Shown: in pieces, positions 9,166 to 17,422 of the stretch
Numbering within the stretch: position 1 is the stretch's first letter
How the letters are laid out: every line of letters begins with the position of its first letter
Assembly: GCA_023701135.1 (NCBI GenBank)
Contig: JAMPXP010000008.1
Coordinates: 62,001 to 126,000, forward strand
DNA: 64,000 nt
From: Desulfobacula sp.
GTDB lineage: Bacteria; Desulfobacterota; Desulfobacteria; Desulfobacterales; Desulfobacteraceae
Direction of reading: 5' to 3'
The notes under the pieces: generated by a model
Databases searched by the model: none
Told to the model about the DNA's origin: nothing
Seen by the model: only the letters and a program-made list of their open reading frames with translations
Made by a program: the position numbers and the translations under genes

Positions 9166-9366
9166 TTAGCGGACCTTCAGGCGGATATGGTGGGATTCAA
9201 GGGTGTCGTTGACCGCCTCGGTCATTTTGTCCAATGTCACATTGGAGGTGAATGTTTTCCCGTTACTGATTATTTTGATGTCCGGGCAATTGTTTTTGGT
9301 CAGCTTTAAAAGTACGCCCAGTCCGAAACTTTTTGTTATTTCAAATGGTTTCTCTTCTTTTGTCAT
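9166..9366 (-). CDS. Small hypothetical protein, 66 aa (possible remote HPr-like fold)
   Basis: The start is the ATG at 9366, preceded by GGGAGG with good spacing; a longer frame begins at 9420. 66 residues, soluble, no signal. The order GLGVLLKLTKNNCPDIKII..GKTFTS is loosely reminiscent of HPr-type phosphocarrier folds, but the active histidine is absent, so this is only a weak inference. Isolated, convergent to the thioesterase. Function unknown. Confidence 0.6.
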   Translation of the reverse strand: MTKEEKPFEITKSFGLGVLLKLTKNNCPDIKIISNGKTFTSNVTLDKMTEAVNDTLESHHIRLKVR

Positions 9367-9590
9367 GGTCTTTTCCTCCCTGCCGGATCCAGTCTTATTA
9401 TCGGTTCCAGAATGAATCATTAAATAGTATTATCGGCACTGAAAAAGAAAACTGCAATTCCCATGCCGGATCAATTCAGGCTCGGGGAAACGGGCAAAGA
9501 TACTATCCTGTTGAATAATAGGGTCTTGCCTTTTACAGGGTTTTTTCCGATACTGTGGCGGATAGGGAATTCGTAAGAAAAGGATAAGGA

Positions 9591-10014
9591 ATGAAAACAC
9601 TGCTGACGGCCCTGTCCGGGCGGTTTGACAGGATCGAGGTCTTTTGGGAAGAGATCATGGTCAGGCGGTATCCTCCTGGGCAAACAGTTGGAGATTTTTG
9701 CCATCATTCTGCTCCTGGCGGTGTTTTACCGGATGCACTATCGTCTGCCCATTCCGGAAAACTCGGAACAGCGCCAAAGTTTTATTATGGTCAAGAAAAG
9801 CCTTTCCCTGGTGCTCATTTCCCTGGGATACAGCTCCCTGTTCCCGGTGGTCTTCCGTAATTCCGGATTTGCCGTGGCAACGGTCCTGCTCCGGGTGGGC
9901 ATTACGGAACCGGCTTACTACGATGTGGGCCTGGGTAGTGCAGCGGCCCTCTATGCCATGGGTATCACCTTGGCTTACAATCTTCATGTTCAGGGATCTG
10001 ATAAACAGGGTTAG
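9591..10014 (+). pseudogene. Small membrane protein, apparently frameshifted
   Basis: The ATG at 9591 has a good AAGGA site and starts MKTLLTALSGRFDRIEVFW, but that frame loses sense near 9670 (proline/glycine/cysteine-rich). The adjacent frame, open from 9625 to 10014, lacks a convincing start yet encodes a coherent three- to four-helix membrane protein (KQLEIFAIILLLAVFY, KSLSLVLISLGYSS, VATVLLRVGI, SAAALYAMGITLAY). The simplest reading is one gene of about 140 codons with a one-base indel around 9660-9680. A sequencing error or a real mutation cannot be told apart here. No family recognised. Confidence 0.45.
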
Positions 10015-10073
10015 CCGGTCAAAGAAAAACATCAGGAATTAAAAATTAGTTATGGCGAAAAGATCAGACCCGT

Positions 10074-10098
10074 TGTCTCATTGGAGCCCAATGAGACA
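10074..10098. repeat. Perfect inverted repeat (11-bp arms, 3-nt loop)
   Basis: TGTCTCATTGG (10074-10084) faces CCAATGAGACA (10088-10098) across AGC. It lies in the 215-bp spacer between the frameshifted membrane protein and the AAA+ gene. It may act as a terminator stem for the upstream gene, although the downstream T-run is poor, or as a protein-binding palindrome. Nothing else is recognised in the spacer. Confidence 0.6.
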
Positions 10099-10222
10099 GT
10101 TCTGTCTTATAACAATCCGGCATGGGCGGGGTCCCTGCATCGGCACGAGCTTCCCTGTTCAATGAAAGGTTGACAATGGCCATACGTCCTTGATAATATC
10201 CATGTAAATCACAAAAGGAAGT

Positions 10223-10240
10223 TATCGATATGCATCGATA
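10223..10240. promoter_or_regulatory. Inverted repeat around the start codon of the AAA+ gene
   Basis: TATCGAT (10223-10229) and ATCGATA (10234-10240) are perfect 7-bp complements with ATGC between them; the ATG start codon of the AAA+/DUF4143 gene (10230) is in the loop. In RNA this would put the start codon in a hairpin loop just after the AAGGAA site; in DNA it could be an operator. The regulatory role is inference. Confidence 0.45.
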
Positions 10241-11375
10241 TATTCAGAGGGATATTGAAATAGAACTGCACCGGGCACTGGGCCGTTCGCCTGCTGTAGC
10301 CATTCTTGGCCCACGGCAATGCGGAAAGTCCACAACCGCCAAGAGGTTGCTTGGAGACAGCCCTTCCGTTTATCTGGATCTCCAGGATCGGGTGGATCGA
10401 AATAAGCTCACAGAACCTGAACTTTTTTTTGATCATTACCGCGACAAACTGATCTGTCTTGACGAGATTCAGCTCATGCCCGAATTTTTTTCCGTGCTTC
10501 GTTCGGAAATTGATAAAGACCGGAGGCCAGGCAGGTTTTTAATTCTGGGGTCGGCCTCCCGTGACCTGATCCGACAATCCACCGAATCTCTTGCCGGTCG
10601 TATTGCTTATACGGATCTCACCCCTTTTTTGCTGAAAGAAATTGCCCATGTCTCATCCTGGTCTGATCTCTGGCTCCGGGGGGGATTCCCTGAAAGCCTT
10701 CTTTCGGCGAAAGATTCAGATAGTTTTGACTGGCGCCTTAATTTTATCCGAACATTCATGGAGAGGGACATTCCTGGTCTGGGGCTTAATATCCCGATTC
10801 CGGTGATGGAACGGTTATGGCTGCTCCTGGCCCACTATCACGGACAAACGGTGAACTATCAGAAATTGGCGGCTGCGGCCGATCTCTCTATTCCTACGCT
10901 GAAAAAATACCTTGCCGTTCTGGAGCAGACCTATATGGTTCGCCTTTTGCCGCCATTGGAAGCAAACCTGAAAAAGCGGCTGATCAAATCTCCAAAACTC
11001 TATTTGCGGGATAGCGGCATCCTTCACGCGTTTCTTGAAATTGAAACCTATGATTACCTCCTGGCCAATCCTGCTGCAGGCGCATCCTGGGAAGGCTTTG
11101 TCATAGAAAATATCATTGCTCAACATGACCGCTGGCGACCGTCTTTTCTGCGGACCTCCAACGGAGCTGAAATCGACCTGGTCCTGGAGAGGGCCGGGCA
11201 GCGCCGGGTTTTTGAATGCAAACTCTCAAAAGCGCCCAAACCCTCCCGGGGATTCCATGAACTCATCGATTCCCTGGAACCTGAATCCGCCTGGGTGATT
11301 GCCCCTGTGGACGAATCCTATGAGATAGGAAAAGGGGTTTTTGTCTGTCCCCCGGGACAGTTGAATTTGAAATAA
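10230..11375 (+). CDS. AAA+ ATPase with DUF4143 domain
   Basis: 381 residues. N-terminal AAA_14-type ATPase: Walker A GPRQCGKST (residues ~27-35), Walker B LICLDEIQ, sensor region LILGSASRDL. The C-terminal DUF4143 part (~200-380) has PKLYLRDSGILHAFL and the restriction-endonuclease-like strand GAEIDLVLER...RVFECKLS, i.e. D/ExK-type residues. Such proteins are widespread, often in variable copy and in accessory regions; their biological role is not established. Located in the most eroded part of the window, beside broken genes, consistent with lateral acquisition. Start chosen at 10230 after AAGGAAG. Confidence 0.9.
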   Translation: MHRYIQRDIEIELHRALGRSPAVAILGPRQCGKSTTAKRLLGDSPSVYLDLQDRVDRNKLTEPELFFDHYRDKLICLDEIQLMPEFFSVLRSEIDKDRRPGRFLILGSASRDLIRQSTESLAGRIAYTDLTPFLLKEIAHVSSWSDLWLRGGFPESLLSAKDSDSFDWRLNFIRTFMERDIPGLGLNIPIPVMERLWLLLAHYHGQTVNYQKLAAAADLSIPTLKKYLAVLEQTYMVRLLPPLEANLKKRLIKSPKLYLRDSGILHAFLEIETYDYLLANPAAGASWEGFVIENIIAQHDRWRPSFLRTSNGAEIDLVLERAGQRRVFECKLSKAPKPSRGFHELIDSLEPESAWVIAPVDESYEIGKGVFVCPPGQLNLK

Positions 11376-11396
11376 GGGTCGTGGACAATGGCCGGG

Positions 11397-12401
11397 TTAA
11401 GGCTCAAGATCAATCAGGTACATGCCCACCCCCGGTGACTGGTCCTGGCGGGATTTCAGGCCCAAAGGGCTTTCATGCCTGAACCCGAGGTCCAGGTACA
11501 TCCGGCCCAGCTTCTGGTTGTTGGTGAGGGACACCACCCGGGAAAATCCGTCGGCCTTCATCTGGTCCAGAAAGGACCGGATGAGCAGAAGTCCGATCTG
11601 CTGGTTCCGGAACCGGCTTGAAATGGCCAGTGCCCCGAGTTCCGCCGTCTTTGCATCCAGGCGGATCTTTTCCGCACATCCCACCACAATGCCGTCGATC
11701 CGTACGATGAAAAAATGATCCCGCCGGGTCTGGATGTATTCCCGGGACCGGGTCTTTAAATACCCCTGCTTTTTATAGAGTTTGAGGATGCCGTCGATGA
11801 TTTCAACATCATCATCGGAAGAGACACAACTGAAGGTCTCAAAAAAATTGTTGGCAATGAGGGTGCCGGAGCCTTCAATGGTAAAGAGTTCGTTCTTGAT
11901 GGCCTGTTTTCCGGCGGAAAGGATATGAACCCGGCCGATTTTTCCCTGTTCGATTTTCCGGCAGATCTGGTCCAGATTCCGTTTAAAATTGATATTGCCC
12001 GTCAGGGTCTCAAAGGTGAGGTCCTTTTCCCTTGCCTTTGTTGTCGAGATGGCGTTGATCCGGTTGCCCAGGGGGTCCACCAGGAATTTTCGTTCCAGGA
12101 AAAGAATCTTGTCAACCCCGGCTTCATGATTCAGGACATCATCGTAAAAATCACGGTCCCCGGGCACCCGGACAATCTCAGAGCCGGGCAGTTTTGCGGC
12201 CAGTTCCTTGAAATGCCTGTGATTGGCGAAGCGGTTGGACATGTTATGGCACAGGACCGGCCGGATGCCCTGTTTTTCAAGGAATTTCAAATCCGCCACA
12301 ATGTCTTCGAAATGATCCCGCAGAATCCCCTCCCGGCAGGCCACGAAGATTCTTTTCCCGCTGAGCTGCTTTTTGTATTCTTCAAGGTAGAGTTTCGGCA
12401 T
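11397..12401 (-). CDS. N-acetylglutamate-synthase-like protein: degenerate amino-acid-kinase domain + GNAT
   Basis: 334 residues. The N-terminal ~180 residues resemble the amino-acid-kinase fold of ArgA/ArgB in outline (VLCHNMSNRF, a central segment, GRVHILSAG) but I do not see the glycine-rich ATP loop, so it looks non-catalytic. The C-terminal ~190-330 is a GNAT acetyltransferase: VGCAEKIRLD, AELGALAISSRFRNQQIG (motif A) and RMYLDLGFRHES. This layout matches ArgA-like N-acetylglutamate synthases, which start arginine biosynthesis. There are no arginine genes next door, so the assignment stays tentative. Convergent to the AAA+ gene with a 21-bp gap. Confidence 0.75.
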   Translation of the reverse strand: MPKLYLEEYKKQLSGKRIFVACREGILRDHFEDIVADLKFLEKQGIRPVLCHNMSNRFANHRHFKELAAKLPGSEIVRVPGDRDFYDDVLNHEAGVDKILFLERKFLVDPLGNRINAISTTKAREKDLTFETLTGNINFKRNLDQICRKIEQGKIGRVHILSAGKQAIKNELFTIEGSGTLIANNFFETFSCVSSDDDVEIIDGILKLYKKQGYLKTRSREYIQTRRDHFFIVRIDGIVVGCAEKIRLDAKTAELGALAISSRFRNQQIGLLLIRSFLDQMKADGFSRVVSLTNNQKLGRMYLDLGFRHESPLGLKSRQDQSPGVGMYLIDLEP

Positions 12402-12536
12402 AGGGGTTCAATCATTTTTCAAGTATTTGAAGGGCCTTATAGAACATGGGCGGGTTTTTTGTCAACGGCAAAGAATTTGTTTGGCGGCGGGGGGCTATCT
12501 TGCGCCTTCAGGAATATCGGGTCCCAGGTTTTGAAT

Positions 12537-12731
12537 TCATTTCTTTTTTCTTAACGCCATTGCCCTTCGGCTGATTTCTTCAATAGAAACGTCATCTAAG
12601 TCTTGGCGTCATTTGGTGTAATCAAATGGTTCTCTTTGAATGAGTGCAACAAATCTCTCGGCTTCAACGTTCCCCATTTGAGCGCTAAGAACCTGGAATC
12701 CCTTTAATCTTATTTCCGTATCAGTCATCAT
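12537..12731 (-). pseudogene. Small conserved protein interrupted by an in-frame TGA
   Basis: On the minus strand the frame from ATG 12731 reads MTDTEIRLKGFQVLSAQMG, then VEAERFVALIQREPFDYTK, a TGA stop at 12609-12611 (codon 41), and then continues in the same frame with RQDLDDVSIEEISRRAMAL to a TGA at 12537. From memory of this family of ~65-residue bacterial proteins the stopped position is normally Trp (DYTKWR), so a TGG to TGA change is likely. It lies right after the PanP-type decarboxylase. The remaining gap 12402-12536 shows nothing I can name. Confidence 0.65.
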
Positions 12732-12740
12732 AGCAGGGCT

Positions 12741-14369
12741 CTATGGTTCCTCCAGGCTGTGAAGAATGGATTCCTGTTCGTCCAGGATTTCATCCAGGAT
12801 CCGGCCCGTGGTCATGGGGTTCATCATGACGGATCTGAGGACCACGACATTGTGGGGATCATCCGGGAGATTCCTGAGCCGGGTCCGGGAGACAAAGCTT
12901 TTCCCGGCCTCCCTCTGGATTCTCTGGATTTTGATATTGATTTCGTCCAGGATGGCATCCAGCTCCTGCTGTTCCTTTAAATCCGCGGTTTCCAGTTTTT
13001 TTCGGATATGAGCAGGGATCATCCGATAGGTCAGGATGTTCAGTTTGGGCTCGGTGACGAGCTGGAAAAGGGGTCTTTTCTTGATTTTTTTGGCAAAGAG
13101 TTTGGCCGTTTCAATGCCGTGCTCGATCATCAGGGCATAGCCCTTGGACCCCATGATCTTGAGGGCGCTGTCCAGGATCAGGGAATTGGCTTCCCTGGAC
13201 CCTTCCAGGGTTTTGATGCCCAGATCCACACTGCCGGGTCGGATCACGTACCGGGCATGGTAGACAATGGTATCCAGTGCCCTGGGGTCCTTGAAATAGA
13301 CCATGCCCGAACTCATGGGCATGTAAAACTGTTTGTGGCAGTCAATGGTCACGGAATCGGCCCGCTCAATGCCCTTTAAAAGCGGGCTGTATTTTTCCGA
13401 TAAGAGCACGGGCCCGCCCCAGGCCGCATCCACATGAAAATGGATCTTGTGCTGTTGGCAGATATCGGCCAGTTTCGGGAGGGGGTCAATGATGCCGGTT
13501 TCCGTGGCCCCGGCAATGCCGATGAGGGCCATGATCCTGGTTTTTTTATCGGCGGTCAGATCTTTTATGGCGGCTTTCAGCTTTTTCAGATCAATGCTCC
13601 GCTTTGAATCCACGTCAATGGGGATGACGTTCTGGTTGCCGAGGCCCAGGATGCCCGCCGCCTTTCTCAAAGAATAATGGCCCCGCTTGGAGACCAGGAT
13701 GACCAGCCGGTCAAGGCCATGGGCCGTCATGGCGGCATGGAACCCGTTTTTTTCAATGCTTTCAAAATCACCTTTGGGCGGGAAACAAAGGTTTCTGGCC
13801 ACCCAGAGGGCCGTGAGGTTGGCCGTGGTGCCGCCGGAGGTGAAAACGCCCAGGGAGGTGTCCGTGTTCTGGACATGTTCCAGGTAAAAGGATTCTTCAA
13901 AATTGAAAATCATCCTGTGGATTTTGGCCAGGATCTGTTTTTCAAGGACGGACAGGACCTTGGAGGTTTCCAGCTTGATGACGTTCTGGTTCAGGGCCGC
14001 GGTAATGGCTTTCAGATGAACCATGAAAAAGGGGATGGCCGAGGTCATATGACCGATAAAATAGGGGGAGGCCACATTGACGGCCCTGGGGGCGATGACA
14101 TCAATGATGTCCTTGATGACGTCGGCCAGTTTTTTCTGGGGTTCGATATTGATTTTGGTGTCTGTGTATTCTTCGGCCAGCTTGATGAGGCTGATTTCCT
14201 CGGTGACGCCCACATGCTTGTTCAGAAAATCATGGAGCCCGAACAGGATCTGTTCCATGTATTTGACAAGGGTGGTTCTGCTCTTTTCATCTTCGGGCCG
14301 GATAAACACCCGGTGAAGGGTGTTCCAGTCGGCTACCAGTGATGAAGGTCTGTCTTCCGTTCCGGTCAT
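12741..14369 (-). CDS. panP: PLP-dependent aspartate 1-decarboxylase (PanP type)
   Basis: 542 residues, group II PLP decarboxylase (glutamate/tyrosine decarboxylase superfamily). Seen: TSGGTTANLTALWVAR substrate/PLP loop, HVDAAWGGP with the PLP-stacking Asp, and the Schiff-base lysine K346 in DCHKQFYMP. Length and the long N- and C-terminal extensions match the putative pyridoxal-dependent aspartate 1-decarboxylases that replace pyruvoyl-dependent PanD in making beta-alanine for pantothenate and CoA in Vibrio and some deltaproteobacteria. Monocistronic in appearance; the ATG is followed by a 170-bp spacer to a divergent small gene. A glutamate- or other amino-acid decarboxylase is the alternative. 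Confidence 0.85.
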   Translation of the reverse strand: MTGTEDRPSSLVADWNTLHRVFIRPEDEKSRTTLVKYMEQILFGLHDFLNKHVGVTEEISLIKLAEEYTDTKINIEPQKKLADVIKDIIDVIAPRAVNVASPYFIGHMTSAIPFFMVHLKAITAALNQNVIKLETSKVLSVLEKQILAKIHRMIFNFEESFYLEHVQNTDTSLGVFTSGGTTANLTALWVARNLCFPPKGDFESIEKNGFHAAMTAHGLDRLVILVSKRGHYSLRKAAGILGLGNQNVIPIDVDSKRSIDLKKLKAAIKDLTADKKTRIMALIGIAGATETGIIDPLPKLADICQQHKIHFHVDAAWGGPVLLSEKYSPLLKGIERADSVTIDCHKQFYMPMSSGMVYFKDPRALDTIVYHARYVIRPGSVDLGIKTLEGSREANSLILDSALKIMGSKGYALMIEHGIETAKLFAKKIKKRPLFQLVTEPKLNILTYRMIPAHIRKKLETADLKEQQELDAILDEINIKIQRIQREAGKSFVSRTRLRNLPDDPHNVVVLRSVMMNPMTTGRILDEILDEQESILHSLEEP

Positions 14370-14540
14370 GATGTCTGTGAATGGCCTCCCCTGACTTTTT
14401 CGGTCAACACAATTCCCATGTCCTTTATCACAAGTTGGAAGGGGGATGCACTCTTTTTTTTGATGGGCCGGGGAAATTTATCTTTTAAAAGCAGATGAAA
14501 GCCTGTACATATTCAGGACAAGAACAAAGGAGAAAAAGCC

Positions 14541-14828
14541 ATGGACCTTCATCAGACCGATATCCTGACAAAGATATCTCGGTACAACCTGATCCGGAAC
14601 GGGAGAATGATTTATATTGATGTGCATCAGAAAATCCAGGGGAATCTGGCCGGCAAATTCATTGCCGTGCCCAATCTGGTCAATATCGTTGCCAGACCCG
14701 AACACCAGGGGGCAGGGGAGGATGAGCAGAAGGCCCTGGAAGACTGCCTGAAAAAAATAAAAGGCCTGAACCTGGAAGATATTTTTCCTGTATCCCCGCC
14801 CAAGCGGAATACCCTGAAGGACAATTAA
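14541..14828 (+). CDS. Conserved hypothetical small protein, 95 aa
   Basis: 95 residues, soluble, AGGAG 7 bp before the ATG. The N-terminal half (ILTKISRYNLIRNGRMIYID) is basic/hydrophobic; the C-terminal half is charged and proline-rich. No motif recognised. It is divergent from panP and convergent to korC, with a strong inverted repeat in the 59-bp spacer after it. Confidence 0.65.
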   Translation: MDLHQTDILTKISRYNLIRNGRMIYIDVHQKIQGNLAGKFIAVPNLVNIVARPEHQGAGEDEQKALEDCLKKIKGLNLEDIFPVSPPKRNTLKDN

Positions 14829-14831
14829 CGG

Positions 14832-14868
14832 TCACAGCCTGTCGCGGTAAGGCTGCAACAGGCTGTGA
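14832..14868. terminator. Stem-loop between convergent genes (probable bidirectional terminator)
   Basis: TCACAGCCTGT (14832-14842) pairs perfectly with ACAGGCTGTGA (14858-14868), loop of 15 nt. It sits exactly between the stop of the 95-aa gene (14828) and the stop of korC (14888). There is no long T-run, so termination efficiency is uncertain. Confidence 0.55.
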
Positions 14869-14887
14869 AAAGGCTAAACCGGTTTTT

Positions 14888-15436
14888 CTACCGTCTTTCT
14901 TTTTCCCCCATTTCAAACCCGAGATCCAGGGCTTTTTTGTTCATATCCATGAAATCCTCGGGAATGGTGGTTTCCAGCACCCTGAGGATGGATTCGGGCT
15001 TGACGAGGTTTGAAACCCCGATGAGGGCCCCCAGGACACAGATATTGAAGACAATGGGTTTCCCGATTTTCTTCATGACCGTGTCATACATGGGAAGGGC
15101 GATATGCCGGGCATCCACCTTGGTCTCCACCTTGACATATTTTGAATCCACCAGGAGAAGACCTCCGGGCCGGATAATGGCGGCGAATTTGTGGTAGCTC
15201 TCCTGGGTCAGGCTGATGAGGATATTGGGCTGGACCACCTTGGGGAAAAAGATTTCCGTGTCATCGATGATGACATCGCTCCGGGTGGAGCCGCCCCTTG
15301 CCGCGGCTCCATAGCTCTGGGACTGGATGGCGTTTTTATTTTCATAGATCACCGCAGCTTCTGCAAGGATGATGGCCGCCGTGATGACGCCCTGTCCTCC
15401 CGAGCCTGAAAAAACCAATCGTGAACGTTCCATCAT
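14888..15436 (-). CDS. korC: 2-oxoacid:ferredoxin oxidoreductase, gamma subunit
   Basis: 182 residues, start RLVFSGSGGQGVITAAIILAE, the glycine-rich signature of the gamma (KorC/PorC) subunit. Last gene of the korDABC operon; its ATG overlaps the korB stop by 4 bp. With alpha and beta it forms the thiamine-diphosphate enzyme that cleaves a 2-oxoacid plus CoA to acyl-CoA, CO2 and reduced ferredoxin. Subunit composition (separate delta, alpha, beta, gamma) and motif style fit 2-oxoglutarate oxidoreductase, a key step of the oxidative TCA cycle in complete-oxidising sulfate reducers. Confidence 0.9.
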   Translation of the reverse strand: MMERSRLVFSGSGGQGVITAAIILAEAAVIYENKNAIQSQSYGAAARGGSTRSDVIIDDTEIFFPKVVQPNILISLTQESYHKFAAIIRPGGLLLVDSKYVKVETKVDARHIALPMYDTVMKKIGKPIVFNICVLGALIGVSNLVKPESILRVLETTIPEDFMDMNKKALDLGFEMGEKERR

Positions 15437-16266
15437 GCTTTTCCTTTCATTGCGGTTTGGATGACCCGGTCATAGGCTTCGCAGTATTCCGGGACATCGG
15501 TTTTTTCGACAAAGATGCCCCTCTGGATCAGGTTTGGATTGTCTTCCAGTTTTTTGGAGCCGATTTTGACTGTATTGTTCTTATAGCCTTCCATCATCTG
15601 GATGGCGTCCCCTTCCTTGTTTTTCCGGCCGTAATAGGTGGGACACTGGGTCAGGATTTCCACCACGGAAAAGCCCTTGTGGGTGATGGCCTTTTTGAGC
15701 AGGTCCTTGCATTCCATGGCATGGAACACCGTGGATCTGGCCACAAAGGTGGCGCCGGCGCTTTTGGCCAGGTCCACAATATCGAATTCCCGGTCAATGG
15801 TGAGATAGGGCGCGGTGGTGGCCTTTTTACCGCTGCCGGACAGGGGGGAGAACTGGCCGCCGGTCATGCCGTAAATCCGGTTGTTCATGACAATGGCGGT
15901 GATGTCGATATTCCTCCGGGCCGCATGGATGAAATGGTTGCCGCCGATGGCCAGGGCATCTCCGTCGCCCATGGGCACAATGGCCTTGAGGGAGGGCTTG
16001 GACAATTTGACACCCGTGGCAAAGGCCAGGGCCCGGCCATGGATGGTATGCAGGGAATGGAAATCCACATAGCCTGAAATCCGGGAGGAACAGCCGATGC
16101 CCGAGGTGATGACGATCTCGTTTTTTTCAAGCCCCAGCTCATGGACGGCCCGGAGCAGGGATGAGAGCACGATGCCGTGGCCGCAGCCCGGACACCACAT
16201 ATGGGGGAAGAACCTTGGCCGGATATAGTCTTTAAAATCAAATCGTTCTTTTGTCATGTTATACAC
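15433..16266 (-). CDS. korB: 2-oxoacid:ferredoxin oxidoreductase, beta subunit (TPP-binding)
   Basis: 277 residues. TPP/Mg site visible: MWCPGCGHGIVLSSLL, then GDGDALAIGGNHFIHAARRN, and NNRIYGMTGGQFSP, as in KorB of 2-oxoglutarate:ferredoxin oxidoreductases. Four Cys positions (CPGCGHG and later Cys) are compatible with the beta-subunit iron-sulfur cluster. Overlaps korA by 8 bp and korC by 4 bp, so expression is coupled. MTKERFDF at the second Met is an alternative start. Confidence 0.93.
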   Translation of the reverse strand: MYNMTKERFDFKDYIRPRFFPHMWCPGCGHGIVLSSLLRAVHELGLEKNEIVITSGIGCSSRISGYVDFHSLHTIHGRALAFATGVKLSKPSLKAIVPMGDGDALAIGGNHFIHAARRNIDITAIVMNNRIYGMTGGQFSPLSGSGKKATTAPYLTIDREFDIVDLAKSAGATFVARSTVFHAMECKDLLKKAITHKGFSVVEILTQCPTYYGRKNKEGDAIQMMEGYKNNTVKIGSKKLEDNPNLIQRGIFVEKTDVPEYCEAYDRVIQTAMKGKA

Positions 16267-17422
16267 CTTTCCCCTGGATCATCCGTAAAAGGGTTTTGAT
16301 ATCGCTGGGCGAGATGAGTTCCCCGTCCACCCGGTTGGCCAGGAAGACGGTGTGAGGATTGTCCACGGCATTTTTCACCTGGGTGACCACCTGGCCCATA
16401 TTCATTTCCACCACGATAACGGCCTTGGCGCCGGCGCATTTTTCCCGTACCATTTCGGCCGGGAAGGGCCAGAGGGTCTGGAGTTCCAGGACCCCGATCT
16501 TGACGCCCCGGGCCCGCCGATTCCGGGCCATGTGGATGGCGGACCGGGCCGAAGACCCGTAGGAGATGAGGACATAATCGGCATCATCCAGCCAGTATTC
16601 CTTGTACATGGCGATTTCATTGACATTGGTTTCAATTTTATCCACCAGGTGCCTGAGCAGTTCGGAAACCACCTTGGGGTCATTGCTGGGAAACCCCCAC
16701 ATGTCATGGAAGAGGCCGGTAACATTATACCGGTGCTCGCCGCCGAAATCCGACATGGGCAGGCGGCCGTCCTCCCGGGGAAGATAGGGATGGTAGTCCA
16801 CGCCTTTTTTGACCGAGGTCCGGAGCCGTTCCACCACCGGGAGTTCTCCTGGTTCCGGGATCACGAGTTTTTCCCGCATATGGCCGATGACCTCGTCCAG
16901 AAGAAGGATAACCGGAGTCCGGTAGGTTTCGGCCAGGTTAAAGGCCTGGACCGTCATATGGAATACATCCTGATGGTTGGAGGCGGTCAGGGCGATGATG
17001 GCGTGGTCGCCGTGGGTTCCCCACCGGGCCTGGTTCACGTCTCCCTGGCTGACATGGGTGGGATTGCCCGTCGAGGGGCCGCCGCGCTGGACATTGGCGA
17101 TGACGCAGGGGATTTCCGCCATGCAGGCGTATCCCAGGGCTTCCTGCTTCAGGGAAAAGCCCGGCCCCGAGGTGGCGGTCATGACCTTGTTGCCGGTGAG
17201 GGAAGCGCCGATGATGGCGGCCATGGAGGCGATCTCATCTTCCATCTGGATGAATTTGCCGCCCTTCTGGGGAAGCCGGGAGGCTAGGTGCTCGGCTATT
17301 TCCGTGGACGGGGTGATGGGGTACCCGGCGAAAAAATTCAACCCCGCATAGATGGCGCCTTCCACACAGGCTTCATTCCCCTGGACAAAGGTGATATTGT
17401 TCTGGTTATTCATTTTCCCCAT
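16259..17422 (-). CDS. korA: 2-oxoacid:ferredoxin oxidoreductase, alpha subunit
   Basis: 387 residues. Alpha-subunit hallmarks: VQGNEACVEGAIYAGLNFFAG start, YPITPSTEIAEHLA with the catalytic Thr/Pro loop, TSGPGFSLKQEALG, and the C-terminal transketolase-like domain with GVLELQTLWPFP and VVEMNMGQ. It carries the part of the active site that recognises the 2-oxoacid carboxylate. The start overlaps korD by 17 bp; the Met at 17413 (MNNQNN) with GGGGAAA just upstream is an equally good start. Confidence 0.93.
   Translation of the reverse strand: MGKMNNQNNITFVQGNEACVEGAIYAGLNFFAGYPITPSTEIAEHLASRLPQKGGKFIQMEDEIASMAAIIGASLTGNKVMTATSGPGFSLKQEALGYACMAEIPCVIANVQRGGPSTGNPTHVSQGDVNQARWGTHGDHAIIALTASNHQDVFHMTVQAFNLAETYRTPVILLLDEVIGHMREKLVIPEPGELPVVERLRTSVKKGVDYHPYLPREDGRLPMSDFGGEHRYNVTGLFHDMWGFPSNDPKVVSELLRHLVDKIETNVNEIAMYKEYWLDDADYVLISYGSSARSAIHMARNRRARGVKIGVLELQTLWPFPAEMVREKCAGAKAVIVVEMNMGQVVTQVKNAVDNPHTVFLANRVDGELISPSDIKTLLRMIQGKGV

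Noticed and set aside
12609-12611. TGA as a selenocysteine codon
   Set aside because: The family position is Trp as far as I recall, no redox motif surrounds it, and no SECIS-like stem was evident just downstream.
13677-14342. 221-codon open frame opposite panP
   Set aside because: Shadow frame, Gly/Asp/Val/Phe-rich.
9421-14400. A defence island or prophage remnant
   Set aside because: Only the AAA+/DUF4143 gene and two broken small genes; no integrase, phage or nuclease system present.
16352-17287. 311-codon open frame opposite korA
   Set aside because: Shadow frame; the opposite strand carries clear KorA motifs.
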